Assembly: GCF_010448835.1 (NCBI RefSeq)
Contig: NZ_CP048409.1
Coordinates: forward strand, 2,302,001 to 2,366,000
DNA: 64,000 bases
Direction: 5' to 3'
From: Draconibacterium halophilum
Lineage (GTDB): Bacteria > Bacteroidota > Bacteroidia > Bacteroidales > Prolixibacteraceae
Shown here: positions 45,343 through 55,628 of the stretch, one piece after another
How the letters are laid out: every line of letters starts with the position of its first letter
Numbering within the stretch: the first letter of the stretch is position 1
The notes under the pieces: generated by a model
What the model was told of the DNA's origin: nothing
Seen by the model: only the letters and a program-made list of their open reading frames with translations
Database searches by the model: none
Position numbers and translations under genes: made by a program

Positions 45343-46913
45343 TTACTGGAACATAAATCCAAGTTTTATAGTTAAAATTCCATTTTCTTCATTCGAATGC
45401 GATACTTGCTGATATTGGTATACAATTCGTAAAAAAAGTTCGTCAATATTTTCCGATTTTGACAATTTGTAACCCCAATTTACCTGGGTAGCAATATTGA
45501 AATAATCGGCTGTATCGATTTCAAAATCGCGGATATAAAGTTGTTTGTTTTGTCGACGGGTAATTGTTTCGTCGTTTGAAAGATTAAGCTCCTGATCAAA
45601 AGTGTAACGATATTTCAGTCTAATCTCAGGGGCAAAACGAAATTTCCCAAAGTAAAAGTTCTTTTCAAAATTTACTCCCAGTTCAATATTTGAATAGTTG
45701 GCATTAAAAATCTCAGGAATGTAATAATACTTTTCGGTGTTTAACTTTAAACGAGAGAATACCGAACTTTCCCAGTTTATTTGTTCGTAGTCGTAAAGTT
45801 TTAAATAGTTAAATCTCACGCAGGTGTTAAATCTCTTCTGATTAAGTTTTAGGTTTTTTGATAAGGTAATGTATTCAGTAGAATTATCATCATTTAAAAT
45901 AGCATCTTGTATATATTCAATTCCGTCTGCATTAAAAAACGATGTGTTAAAGGTAATTTTTTGAATCGTATTATTGGTCTGTTTGGTAAGCTGTTGATTT
46001 AGTTCAACTTCAAAAGTTTTCCAATCGCCGGCATCTTCTTTTTTAATTGTATTTGATCCGTCCTCCGTTGTTTCCTTGCCGTATGTTCCTCTAATTTCTG
46101 TTAACGACCGAAATCCGAGTAATTTAGTGTCATACTGTGCTCCCGCTGATAAACTGTTATGATTGTAAAATCGCGATTTTGATTGTCCTGTTTCTGAAGT
46201 AAAAAATCCCATTCCTTTAAACATAAAATATGTAGGATCAGGATCATCTAATACTACTTGTTTATAATCAATATCTTCTTTTCGATTTCGGTAAGCCAGA
46301 TCTATACCAAGATTACTGTTTGAAATAGGTATAATAATTGATGGACGCAGTGAAAAATCGGAAACGAGTGTGCGAGGGCGCGGATCTTTTTGTTTTGCAC
46401 TTTTTCCAATGTGGTAATCAGCTATTAATCCAACCGAAAGTTTATTGCTAAGTTTTGTTGCAATACCCCCGAAAGCTGAAAACTTTCTTTGTGAATGTTA
46501 GCACCAGGAATCGAATCTCCGATAATATATGGATTTTCTCTGTAGGGATTAAAAAGCCCGGTATATAAATTCCCCGTTTCATCACTGTTTTGGTACGCAA
46601 ATTTTCCATAATAATGAATTTTATTTACTACCAGGTAACTTTCGGAATAAAGTGAGTAGTTTTCCAAATGTGTCGCCTCCCGCACCTTTCGGAAATCTCC
46701 ATCTGACAATTTATATTCCCCGAAAACTTCACCAATGTTTTCGTTGGAGTTAAAAGTTAAGCCAGCCAAATTTCCACTGTTAAGCCAATGGTTTTTTAGT
46801 TTGAAAAGTTTTAATGAATTGAATGTACTATCCTTTGGTGTGTTATTTGCCAAAATCCTTTCTGTAGTAAAAAAGGATAAAGTCAGAATAAAAACAATCT
46901 TAAGTTTAGTCAT
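45343..46913 (-). CDS. DUF6850-type outer-membrane beta-barrel protein, frameshifted as sequenced
   Basis: An outer-membrane protein of about 523 residues after repair. A signal peptide (MTKLKIVFILTLSFFTTERILA) precedes a series of alternating beta-strands with the aromatic girdle expected of a large barrel, ending in GILTIKLGFMFQ. It resembles the DUF6850 Bacteroidota family. As sequenced the first part stops near 46425 and the rest runs in another frame; adding one G to the run at 46466-46470 gives LSGGIATKLSNKLSVGLIAD and joins them. The ATG at 46913 fits the signal peptide; one at 46940 adds nine residues. It sits between a DUF4876 lipoprotein and the ABC ATPase. Confidence 0.75.
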
Positions 46914-46977
46914 CTCAAGCAAAACATTTATAGTACCCACCTTTTGTAATGGCAGGCGATTTCTATTGTTTCTGAGT

Positions 46978-48198
46978 TTATTCTTCTAAACTTGTAGGAT
47001 GTATTCCTGGAGTTGGAACTAAATCATGCAAAAAATCCTCTGAAGAATTATTGGTGTCTTTATAAATTACGCGGCTACCTATAATCATTTTTGCTTTACG
47101 TCGAACGGATAATGATGAATAAGTGCCCGCCTCTATATAGGTATAACCTGCATCCAACTCAACAGGAAGACGCTTATAAATATCATCTCTGTCAACACGA
47201 GCACATTCAACAGCATCAATAACAAATTCTCTGTCAATCATGAGGTACTCAGTAGACGAAGAACTTCCTGGTTTTGTCATAAAATTACCGGTATCAGAAA
47301 CGTAGCTTTCCCAATCATTATTAGGGAGTCGGAAAAGAACTTCTGCAGGGCCGAAAACTGAAGTCGACCAATCGTGCATGGCAGTATTCGTTGTATATAT
47401 CATAGTGAGGTTTGGTACTGCAGAAGCATCCAAATCTTTGCCTGAAGATTCAACATAAGTCTCCCAATTGGCATCTCCAAGATTAACAGGTGAATTTGGA
47501 TTTCCATTTTCATCGGTTCGATGATCGATACCATCAAGAGCAATTACAAAACTTTCACCAGGGAAAACAGGGTATTCGGTGCCATCACCCGGTACTATCC
47601 ATGTATGAAAAGTTAAAGGTATTCTATCAAGTAATTCATCATTGTCGTCAACCCAGCTGGTAAGTGTTGAGGTTGAGGTTTGGGCATGGACTGCAATGCA
47701 TAATCCATCAGCATATAGCGTATCTCCCGAGTTGTTATATATTTCATGAAACTGATCGGAGTAATAAAATTTATCTTCAGGTGTTCTTGAACCGGAATAA
47801 TAGATTTCTTTAAATATGAACCCACCGGTATTATCTACCAAAATCAAATTCATTGCTATATCCGATTCTGCCATTAAAGAATAGTTAGATATTATTCCGT
47901 TAAAAATGTATTCCTCCCCATCGGTGCCAATAACAGAAAAGCTTGCTGTAAAATTATAATTTCCTTCAACCAGTTCAAAAATGGCGTTACCATCAGAAGT
48001 TGCTGTTACTGAAGTGGTTCTTGTGTTATTTGTGTTGGTAGCTGTAACAGTAACATTCTCTGGGAAATCTGCTACAGTAAATCCTTCAGGGTAACCTACC
48101 TTTACCGTAGTTATATAGCTGGGAGTAACATCATCTTTGCAGTTTGTTAGCAATAAACACATTAACAAGGATATGGTTATAAGTACAAATTTTCTCAT
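46978..48198 (-). CDS. DUF4876 family lipoprotein
   Basis: A 406-residue lipoprotein: signal peptide with lipobox LLLTNC (cysteine at residue 20), so it is probably anchored in the outer membrane. Residues about 25-120 look like a carboxypeptidase-regulatory-like beta domain, and the rest (about 125-400) resembles DUF4876, with blocks FIFKEIYYSGS, FHEIYNNSGDTLYADGLCIAV and a lamin-tail-like pattern. Function is unknown; the family is Bacteroidota-specific as far as I know. It follows the TonB-dependent receptor by 28 bases and precedes the DUF6850 barrel gene, suggesting a surface partner of the receptor. Confidence 0.75.
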   Translation of the reverse strand: MRKFVLITISLLMCLLLTNCKDDVTPSYITTVKVGYPEGFTVADFPENVTVTATNTNNTRTTSVTATSDGNAIFELVEGNYNFTASFSVIGTDGEEYIFNGIISNYSLMAESDIAMNLILVDNTGGFIFKEIYYSGSRTPEDKFYYSDQFHEIYNNSGDTLYADGLCIAVHAQTSTSTLTSWVDDNDELLDRIPLTFHTWIVPGDGTEYPVFPGESFVIALDGIDHRTDENGNPNSPVNLGDANWETYVESSGKDLDASAVPNLTMIYTTNTAMHDWSTSVFGPAEVLFRLPNNDWESYVSDTGNFMTKPGSSSSTEYLMIDREFVIDAVECARVDRDDIYKRLPVELDAGYTYIEAGTYSSLSVRRKAKMIIGSRVIYKDTNNSSEDFLHDLVPTPGIHPTSLEE

Positions 48199-48226
48199 GA
48201 TATAAATTATAAATCGGTTTAAATAT

Positions 48227-51090
48227 TTACAAACTAAATGTTAGGTTTGCTCCGAAGTAGGCAATTTGGTTTAATCTGGCATAGGTGCCGCTTCGTTTCA
48301 CTTTATATAATGGCCGGTGATTAAACAGGTTGTATGCAAAAAACGACAACTTCGCAAATTTTCCAAATTCCTTGGTTAATTTTAAATTGAGTTGCCAGGT
48401 TATCGGATACGATTCCTCGTCATAAAAATCATCATCTTGCTTTTCTACCATAGTTGAGTAGGGGCTTCATACGAATACTTATCCTGCCATTTGTGGTAAT
48501 CCATATCCATGTCATAAAAACCTACCGGATCCACATAAATGATTTCCCCAGCAGAAAATTGGCCGTATAGCTTTTCGTTTTTCTCGCCTCTGGTATAGGC
48601 AGCAGGTGTTCCGGATTCGTTTTCCCAAAAATTTTCAAACTTATTCATCCAAATTGTTTGAAGGTTGAGTGAAAAAATCATTTTGAGTTTAGGAATATGG
48701 GTGATGGTTTGGATGTTGGAATTTAAACGTTGCGTAATAATGCCAGAGTTTCCCGGCAAAACAGAAAGATATGGATAATAGTCTCCCTGGTACGATGAAG
48801 TTATCCTTTCCAAAAACGGTACAGCATGCCTGGATCTTTTTATGTGATAATAAGCACCGTCAACCATCAACTCTGTTTTTATCGGATTTATACGACCAAA
48901 GTTAATAACATATTCAATTCCTTTCTTGTCGACGCTATAGTTATTTATCGGTGACTTGTATCTTTCGAATTCATTTTCCTGCCCATAAGGCAATATTCGG
49001 ATGTCTCCATTCTCCTCGTAGGTAATTTCTCCGTTATCAAAAACCGGTAAGAATCCCTTTCCCAAATCATCCCATTTTCGGTAATTTATTGAAAAGTATT
49101 GGTATTCCCAGCTGTAGCCATTTCTGATTCTCTCGCTAAATCCGGTAACAATAAATTTTATGCCTTTAATGTTGAAGTCGGCTCCCAATTCATATTTTTT
49201 ATTTGACATTGGTTTTAAGCTCGGATTGCTGGTGTCTTCAATAACTTCTGTTGTTGAAACAATTAATTCCGGTGAGTAATTAAAACTCAGTTTGTCAATA
49301 TAAGCGGCATCCGGATACATGTGCAACATAGTAGGTGTTTTTGATGTTTTTCCGAAGCCACCTCGGAGTGTAAGGTTGCGAAGTATTCTTTTTGTGTCGT
49401 TATCTGTTATTTTGTAGGCGACATTTATTCTTGGTTCCAGAGCGTTAAATCCATTGGTAGAGAAGATCCCTTTTGGAAGGAAATTGTTGTAGCGTATCCC
49501 TATTTGAGCTTCCAGGTTGTTAGTGCCAATTGGCAGGTTTATTCTATCTTCGGCAAAAAGAGCCAGTTTTTTGCTTGCCGGAATATCTTTAAATGCACGG
49601 GGCCGGGTTTCAATTGCATTTCTTGGCGGCCGGGTTAGGTCGTACAGCCTGCCTTCTCCATTATTGCCTGAAACCCGCCAGTCAAAACCATACAATACTT
49701 TGTGGCTCATTTTTCCAATTTTCCATCTTGAATCGAGTTTAATTGTTGCAAAATAATTGTAAGGTTTACCATCAACGTTTAGTTCGGAATAATAACTCGA
49801 TGGTAAAATATTTACAGCATATTCTCCTGCTAAGTAGCTTGTTGGGATGGGAGTAGCAGAAGTGGTATTTAATGTATAGTTGTAAAAGTTCTGCTGTTTA
49901 AAGCTACCCGATAAGTTATAAGATAAGTTGCCAAGCCACCATTTTTGAAGCGACCATTTTCCGTAAATTTTCAAATCTAAACCAGATTCTCTTTCGCGCT
50001 GACGTTCCAGTTTTCGCTGGTCCGGATCTTTCTTTTCGTCATCAAGTGTGCGAAAATAATTTCCCTTAAAATTTATACTTAAGGGATTATGTTTCTTAAA
50101 AAGGGTATTTGAGTAGCCAAATTGTCCGTTTATTCTTTTATAAATACTTGCAGGTTCTCTCAAATCATCATATGAATGGGTATAGTCAAATTCAATATTT
50201 ACAGCTCCTTTGTTTTCACCTTCAAGCAAAAATCCTTTGGAAATTGCGACTTGTTTAATTTTTGGGTCGGTTTTCACTTTTCCTTTAAGAGGCGTTTTTC
50301 CTGATTTTGTTTTTATCAGCACTACACCAGTTGTTAAATCGCCGTATTGTACTGATGGAATTCCCCGGATAACTTCTACGGATTCGATAAAATCCGTTGA
50401 TATTTGACGAATATCTATTCCGCCTCCAGCTGTGGAATATGCATTTGATTGACCTTGTGTGGTTGTATTTACTGATTGCATATTTGCATCATTGTCCATT
50501 GGTGTTCCATCAATAATAATTGCAGTTCCTAAAGCATCATTGGAATTAGCTGGTCTGGTTCTGTCTTCTCCCGAGTAGGTGTTTATATCCCTGATTGTTA
50601 TTTGATTGGCCTTTGACAAATCGGGATTTAAAGAAATCTGGCCGGGAGCCAACTGCATAATATCGGAAAGACTTGTAGGCTGTGAATGTTCAATCGCAAC
50701 ATTCTCGATGGTTGAAGATGAACTTAAACTGGTATTCTCCCGGGCTACAACAGTTATTTCATTCAATCCGAGAGAGCTAACCTCCATAGATATATTGTAG
50801 CTCGCAATATTTCGTTTAATTTCAACTGGTTTCTCGTACCTTTCGTAACCTAAGCACGAAGCTTGTATCGTATATATTCCTTCTGGAATATCATCAAAAT
50901 TAAACTCACCATTTAAATCCGATGTTGTCCATCGATTTAGCTCCAATAATTGTATGGCAACTAAACCTATTTGGTCTTTGGTTTCGATGTGCTCAACCAC
51001 TCCGGAAAAATTATAAGTATTTTGAGCAAACAGATATAAAGGTAGTGTTGTAATTACCAGGGAAATTATATGCTTTAAAAATTGGTTCAT
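48227..51090 (-). CDS. TonB-dependent receptor of the DUF4876/DUF6850/ABC operon, frameshifted as sequenced
   Basis: A receptor of about 954 residues after repair. The signal peptide (about 1-22) is followed by a CarboxypepD_reg-like domain (about 25-115), a plug (about 120-260, with QVDT-free start VAIEHSQPTSLSDIMQLAPG), then a barrel. As sequenced it stops at 48445, while the last 74 codons (MVEKQDDDFYDEE to FGANLTFSL) continue in another frame. Adding one G to the GGGG run at 48461-48464 restores APYSTMVEKQ and the terminal aromatic strand. It is the first gene of the operon. A siderophore, haem or metal-complex ligand is plausible; no SusD partner is present, which argues against a glycan system. 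Confidence 0.85.
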
Positions 51091-51338
51091 ATGTTCACTC
51101 GAAAACGACTCTTTTACTCTGTTCTTTTAATACCACTTCATTATTGTTTTAATTGTGGAATTTCCTGTTTTTGCAATAAAATTTTAAATATAGTCAATAT
51201 TTGAGGTCAACGATTTGTTTACGTACAATTTGAGAATATACGTCTTCTAAAAAGAATTGTAGAAAGATGATGAGGTAATTGTAAGGTTAAATTTATTTAC
51301 TGAGAAAAAGCAGGGAGATTTTCAAATTAAAACAGGGT

Positions 51339-51773
51339 TTAGTTATCCTGTTGGTAAATATTCATCTTTTCAAGTGCCTCAATTGCTTCATCGATCGAAA
51401 GATAAAGGTCACCTTCTTTTTCGTCCCATACCTGGCCTTTGTTTATTCCTCTTAAACTGCAATCTATTGTTTCATTCAGAATTACCGTTTCAATGGCTTT
51501 CATTTTTACCGAATTTTCGTCTATTTGAACCACTTTGGCTTTAACGGGTTTCCCTTTCACCGGTTTATCATTTTTAGTTACCTGAATAACCAAACCATAG
51601 CAAATTCTCCCTTCTTCTACCCACACCGGAATCTTTGCTTTTAAGGAATCGCTCATTTCTACTTTTTTCTCACTGTAGGTGTATGAGGCTATTTCTTCCG
51701 ATTTTTTTGAAGAATCACAACTGATAATGCCTATTGAGGTTAACAGACCAACAAATAATACCAGTTTTTTCAT
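51339..51773 (-). CDS. Small putative lipoprotein
   Basis: A 144-residue protein with a lipoprotein signal peptide (MKKLVLFVGLLTSIGIISC, cysteine at residue 19) and a charged beta-rich body containing DKPVKGKPVKAKVVQI. No family is recognised. It lies between the TonB-dependent receptor gene and tpiA, with 248 bases on one side and a tpiA terminator on the other, so it has its own promoter. Confidence 0.65.
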   Translation of the reverse strand: MKKLVLFVGLLTSIGIISCDSSKKSEEIASYTYSEKKVEMSDSLKAKIPVWVEEGRICYGLVIQVTKNDKPVKGKPVKAKVVQIDENSVKMKAIETVILNETIDCSLRGINKGQVWDEKEGDLYLSIDEAIEALEKMNIYQQDN

Positions 51774-51913
51774 GCAATAAAAAAGTTTGACCCAAAAGAA
51801 TAATGCAATGTTCTTTCTTATAATACCCCGGCCTTAGCAGATGTTTCTTAAGAACAGAGGTAAATGTAGCAAATATCATCGAAACATGGCTTGGGAGTGG
51901 TTTATTGTTAACG

Positions 51914-51951
51914 AAAAAAGCCATTTCCTAACTGAGGAGGAAATGGCTTTT
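51914..51951 (-). terminator. Intrinsic terminator of tpiA
   Basis: On the minus strand a perfect 14-bp stem (AAAAGCCATTTCCT / AGGAAATGGCTTTT) with an 8-base loop runs into a T tract, 24 bases after the tpiA stop. Confidence 0.85.
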
Positions 51952-51975
51952 CAATATTTTTTAATGGCTTATAAC

Positions 51976-52734
51976 CTAGAATCCGTTGATGATTCCAATA
52001 AAGTCTTCAGCTTTTAATGAAGCACCACCAATTAAACCACCGTCAACATCTTTGTTGGCGAATAATTCTTTTGCGTTGCTTGGTTTACAGCTACCACCGT
52101 AAAGAATCGAAGTTCCTTCAGCAACTTCCTCGCCAAATTTGGCCGTAATTGCAGCGCGAATATTAGCGTGCATATCCTGAGCCTGGTCAGAACTTGCAGT
52201 AACACCTGTGCCAATTGCCCAGATTGGCTCGTAAGCAATAACGATTTTCTTGAAATCGTCGGCTGACAGTTGGAAAACTGTTTCTTCCAATTGGTTTACA
52301 ACATATTCGTTGTGTGTGCCTGCTTCGCGAATATCCAAAGCTTCACCACAGCAATAAATCGGAGTTAATCCGTTTTCTAACGTAAGGGCTACTTTTTTAT
52401 TAAGAATTTCACTTGTTTCACCGTAGTATTCACGACGCTCAGAGTGACCTAAAATAACATATTCGGCACCGGTTGATTTTACCATTTCAGCAGAAACTTC
52501 ACCTGTGTAAGCTCCTTTGGCTTCAGCAGCACAGTTTTGAGCTGATACACCAATTCTGTCAGTATTAACTGTTTCAACTACTTTTGTAATGTGTGTAAAT
52601 GGTGTTCCCAATACAACAACTACATCGTTAGCACCTTCGCTCGCTACAATGGCGTCAACAGCTTTTGCCAACTCAACACCTTCTTGCAAGGTGGTGTTAC
52701 ATTTCCAGTTTCCTGCAACTATTTTTTGTCTCAT
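51976..52734 (-). CDS. tpiA: Triosephosphate isomerase
   Basis: A 252-residue TIM-barrel enzyme that interconverts dihydroxyacetone phosphate and glyceraldehyde 3-phosphate in glycolysis. Catalytic residues are all visible: N9 and K11 (AGNWKCN), H97 (ILGHSERREYYGE), E169 (IAYEPIWAIGTG), and the phosphate-binding GGASLKAEDF near the end. A strong terminator follows. Upstream are BT_3928-like and DUF1599 genes on the same strand; this neighbourhood is common in Bacteroidota. Confidence 0.97.
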   Translation of the reverse strand: MRQKIVAGNWKCNTTLQEGVELAKAVDAIVASEGANDVVVVLGTPFTHITKVVETVNTDRIGVSAQNCAAEAKGAYTGEVSAEMVKSTGAEYVILGHSERREYYGETSEILNKKVALTLENGLTPIYCCGEALDIREAGTHNEYVVNQLEETVFQLSADDFKKIVIAYEPIWAIGTGVTASSDQAQDMHANIRAAITAKFGEEVAEGTSILYGGSCKPSNAKELFANKDVDGGLIGGASLKAEDFIGIINGF

Positions 52735-52873
52735 ATTATTGAATTTTAGTTTATTAGATTTTCAAAAATCGATCACAAATTTAACCGAATTAATTGATTC
52801 GCGGGCTATTGAAAATAATGCTTAAATACAATTAACTATTTGTTTACGGAATTTAAAGCAGTAAGCACGGGTT

Positions 52874-54004
52874 TTATTCGTTTATAAACTCGCTTTCAAT
52901 TTCTTGCGGAGTTGGAATATCATTGTAATGCCATTTTCCCAGAATCGTTCCGTCTTTCATTACAATCAAGCCCGGGTTGGAACGAATCATTGTTTTTAAG
53001 GTAATTTCGTCAGCATTAAAGAATTCGTAAGGAGCCTGATTTTTTTCAGCAAATTGCATCGCTTCGTCTTGCAAAGTTGAGGTAAGGCAAATAAACGAAT
53101 ACCCCTGATCCATTGCCCAATGCGCCAATGCATTTATTTTGTCCTGCGATTTAGTGCTGGTTTTATGCAGATCGTAGGCCACCAATATAAAAACATAATT
53201 CTCGTCGTAAATAAAAAAGTCTTTTATATCATCTCCTTCGGGCGATTCAATTATAAAATTATGAATTGGTGGTTCATAGCCCTCCTGCACCAAGTTTGAT
53301 TCCATGTCGTGATATTCCCAGTTTACAGTGTCTTGCCACGGGTAGTTGTCTTCGGTGAATTCTTTCACCTCGCCGCTGTTTTTGTTTTTATAGTAGAATA
53401 TATTCTCATAGATTTCCTGTGGTGCATCATCGGGGATACTCATTGCTTCAGGAATATTGGTACCCACTTTATAAGGTCTGAAATCAAAAATTGGTAGATG
53501 ATTGTACGAATAGAAAACAATACCAAAATAAACGATAAAAACACCAATACTCATAATGGCCGGTACTTTGCTTTTTACTTTGTCGGCAAACCAGTTGCGG
53601 TTAGCTACAACAATAATGGCCAGCACAATAAATACCAGGTTTTTATAAAATGTTTCCCAGTTTGAAATTACCAGTGCATCGCCAAAACAGCCGCAGTCGG
53701 TTACCGGGTTTTTTAGTGCGATCCAAAGGGTAAGCGGCGTAAAAAAGACCATAAATGCCAGCCCCAGCCACGAAAATAGGCGCATCCGCCAGTTAAATAA
53801 AAAGGCTACACCAATGGCAAACTCGGCAAAAGCCAGGAGAACGCCCAGCGGAAAAGCTGCCCAAAGCATCCAATCCAGACCCATGGCATTAAAGTAGTCG
53901 GTAAATTTGTAGGCCGAACCCCAGGGATCAATTCCCTTTACAAATCCAGAAAAAATAAAAACAATACCAAAAAGAATTCGGGCGAGCTGTTTTACAATAT
54001 TCAT
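52874..54004 (-). CDS. BT_3928-like DoxX/MauE-type membrane protein
   Basis: A 376-residue protein with four hydrophobic segments in the first 165 residues forming a DoxX/MauE-like domain, starting ARILFGIVFIFSGFVKGIDP and including a cysteine motif TDCGCFGDAL. The C-terminal half (about 185-376) is extracytoplasmic and looks thioredoxin-like (SFICLTSTLQDEA, SNPGLIVMKDGTI) but lacks a CxxC. It is close to the BT_3928 family of Bacteroidota. A role in a membrane redox or disulfide process is possible. It begins 9 bases after the DUF1599 gene stop, so the two are co-transcribed. Confidence 0.82.
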   Translation of the reverse strand: MNIVKQLARILFGIVFIFSGFVKGIDPWGSAYKFTDYFNAMGLDWMLWAAFPLGVLLAFAEFAIGVAFLFNWRMRLFSWLGLAFMVFFTPLTLWIALKNPVTDCGCFGDALVISNWETFYKNLVFIVLAIIVVANRNWFADKVKSKVPAIMSIGVFIVYFGIVFYSYNHLPIFDFRPYKVGTNIPEAMSIPDDAPQEIYENIFYYKNKNSGEVKEFTEDNYPWQDTVNWEYHDMESNLVQEGYEPPIHNFIIESPEGDDIKDFFIYDENYVFILVAYDLHKTSTKSQDKINALAHWAMDQGYSFICLTSTLQDEAMQFAEKNQAPYEFFNADEITLKTMIRSNPGLIVMKDGTILGKWHYNDIPTPQEIESEFINE

Positions 54005-54013
54005 AGAGTGATT

Positions 54014-54559
54014 TTATTCTTCGTTTTCAAATTCAATTTTAATCATGGCAAATACAGAATAGTTTATCATGTCCATGTAGTTGGCATCAATACCTTCCGA
54101 AATGAGTGTTTTGCCCTGGTTATCTTCTATTTGTTTTGTACGTTGTATTTTCATTAAAATAAGGTCGGTGTACGAGCTGATTCGCATATTTCGCCAGGCT
54201 TCACCGTAATCGTGGTTTTTATTCATCATCAGCATTTTGGCCTCGTTGAAATACTTGTCGTAAAGTTCCTGGATTTTTTCGTTTGGAATTTCGTGGTCAG
54301 ACGGTCCCAGTTCCAGCTGAATCAACCCCATAATGCAGTAATTGATAATACCAATAAATTCTGGTTTTACACCTTCGTCAACTTTTGATATGCCTTTTTC
54401 TTCAATGCTTCTAATGCGCTGTGCTTTAATATATATTTGGTCAGTAAGTGAGGTCGGACGCAATATTCGCCAAGCGGTGCCGTAATCGGTCATTTTCTTT
54501 GAAAAAATAGTACGGCAGATTGAAATTACCTGGTCGTATTGCTTATTTGTTTTGTCCAT
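54014..54559 (-). CDS. DUF1599 domain protein with internal duplication
   Basis: A 181-residue protein of the DUF1599 family. It consists of two copies of one unit: the first around residues 20-80 (KKMTDYGTAWRILRP to CIMGLIQLE) and the second around 110-175 (NKNHDYGEAWRNMRI to SVFAMIKIE). Each has a DYGxAWR motif and a helical end. The group has been linked to nucleotide-modification-type proteins, but no activity is established to my knowledge. The ATG at 54559 is preferred; an upstream ATG at 54592 adds 11 charged residues. It is divergent from folP. Confidence 0.8.
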   Translation of the reverse strand: MDKTNKQYDQVISICRTIFSKKMTDYGTAWRILRPTSLTDQIYIKAQRIRSIEEKGISKVDEGVKPEFIGIINYCIMGLIQLELGPSDHEIPNEKIQELYDKYFNEAKMLMMNKNHDYGEAWRNMRISSYTDLILMKIQRTKQIEDNQGKTLISEGIDANYMDMINYSVFAMIKIEFENEE

Positions 54560-54750
54560 TGTTCTTTGTCTTTTTTCTTCTGATTGAGCCAATTGTGCTA
54601 AATTCGCTATGTTCTGTCTGTTTTTGTATGCTAAAATTGCCGGATAAAAGTATTAAAAAATGACAAATTTGGCCCGTTTTATTCTACATTTGTAGTTAAC
54701 GACAATTAATAGTTCGTTAATAATTTGTTAAACATAAAAGCTCAGTTCTT

Positions 54751-55628
54751 ATGTTGATTACGCAGTCAGCCGGTAAGTTCCTGAAACGAAACAGTACATT
54801 ACATCTTGGTGAAAAAGAAGTTGACCTATCCATTCCTGTAGTTGCCGGAATTGTGAATATTACGCCCGATTCGTTTTTTGATGGTGGAAAAATGGAAGAC
54901 GAAGCTACGATGCTAAAAGCCATTGAGCAAATGATAGCTGATGGTGCCGGCATTATTGATGTAGGTGCGGTTTCTACACGACCAGGGGCAAAAACTGTTT
55001 CTACCAAGGAAGAGTTAGCACGACTTTTACCGGCAGTAAAGGCTATTCACAATGCATTTCCCGATCTTGCTCTTTCGGTAGATACGTTTCGTTCGTGGGT
55101 GGCTGTTCGTGTTATTGATGAGGTGGGGCCCATAATTATTAACGATATTTCGGGGGGTACACTCGACACAAATATGTTTGAAACTGTTGGCAAGTTGCAA
55201 GTCCCATACATTCTGTCGCACATAAAAGGAACTCCGCTTAACATGCAGGAGGATCCTCAATACGACGACCTGATTCGCGAAGTAGCGCAGTATTTTGCCG
55301 AGAAAGTAAAAAAACTAAATAAACTGGGTGTAAAAGAGGTTATTCTTGATCCTGGATTTGGTTTTGGAAAAACACTCGACCATAATTTCGAGTTATTAAA
55401 TAAACTCGATGCGTTTAAGGTTTACCAATTGCCGGTTATGGTAGGCTTAAGTCGTAAATCGATGATATGGAAAGCACTTGGTGCATCCCCGGAAACGGCA
55501 CTAAACGGCACGTCTGTTGCGAACACATTGGCATTAATGGGGGGGCTGATATTTTGCGTGTGCATGACGTAAAAGAAGCTATTGAAGCCGTGAAAATATT
55601 TTGTGAAATTAAAGCAACAATCATTTAA
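54751..55628 (+). CDS. folP: Dihydropteroate synthase, frameshifted as sequenced
   Basis: FolP condenses 4-aminobenzoate with 6-hydroxymethyl-dihydropterin diphosphate in folate synthesis. After repair it has 292 residues: GIVNITPDSFFDGGK (about 32-46) holds the diphosphate, IDVGAVSTRPGA the loop, DIILDPGFGFGK-like VILDPGFGFGKT the pterin site, and LVGLSRKSM-type MVGLSRKSMIW follows. As sequenced a stop appears at 55572 after LALMGGLIF. One G added to the seven-G run at 55539-55545 gives LALMGGADILRVHDVKEA and runs to the TAA at 55626-55628, which overlaps the cdaA ATG by one base. Because folate synthesis is normally essential, a sequencing error is the likely cause. Confidence 0.93.

Noticed and set aside
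55539..55545. Programmed ribosomal frameshifting at the G-run in folP
   Set aside because: Six similar one-base losses occur in other genes at sites without a shared slippery motif, so a common technical cause is more economical.
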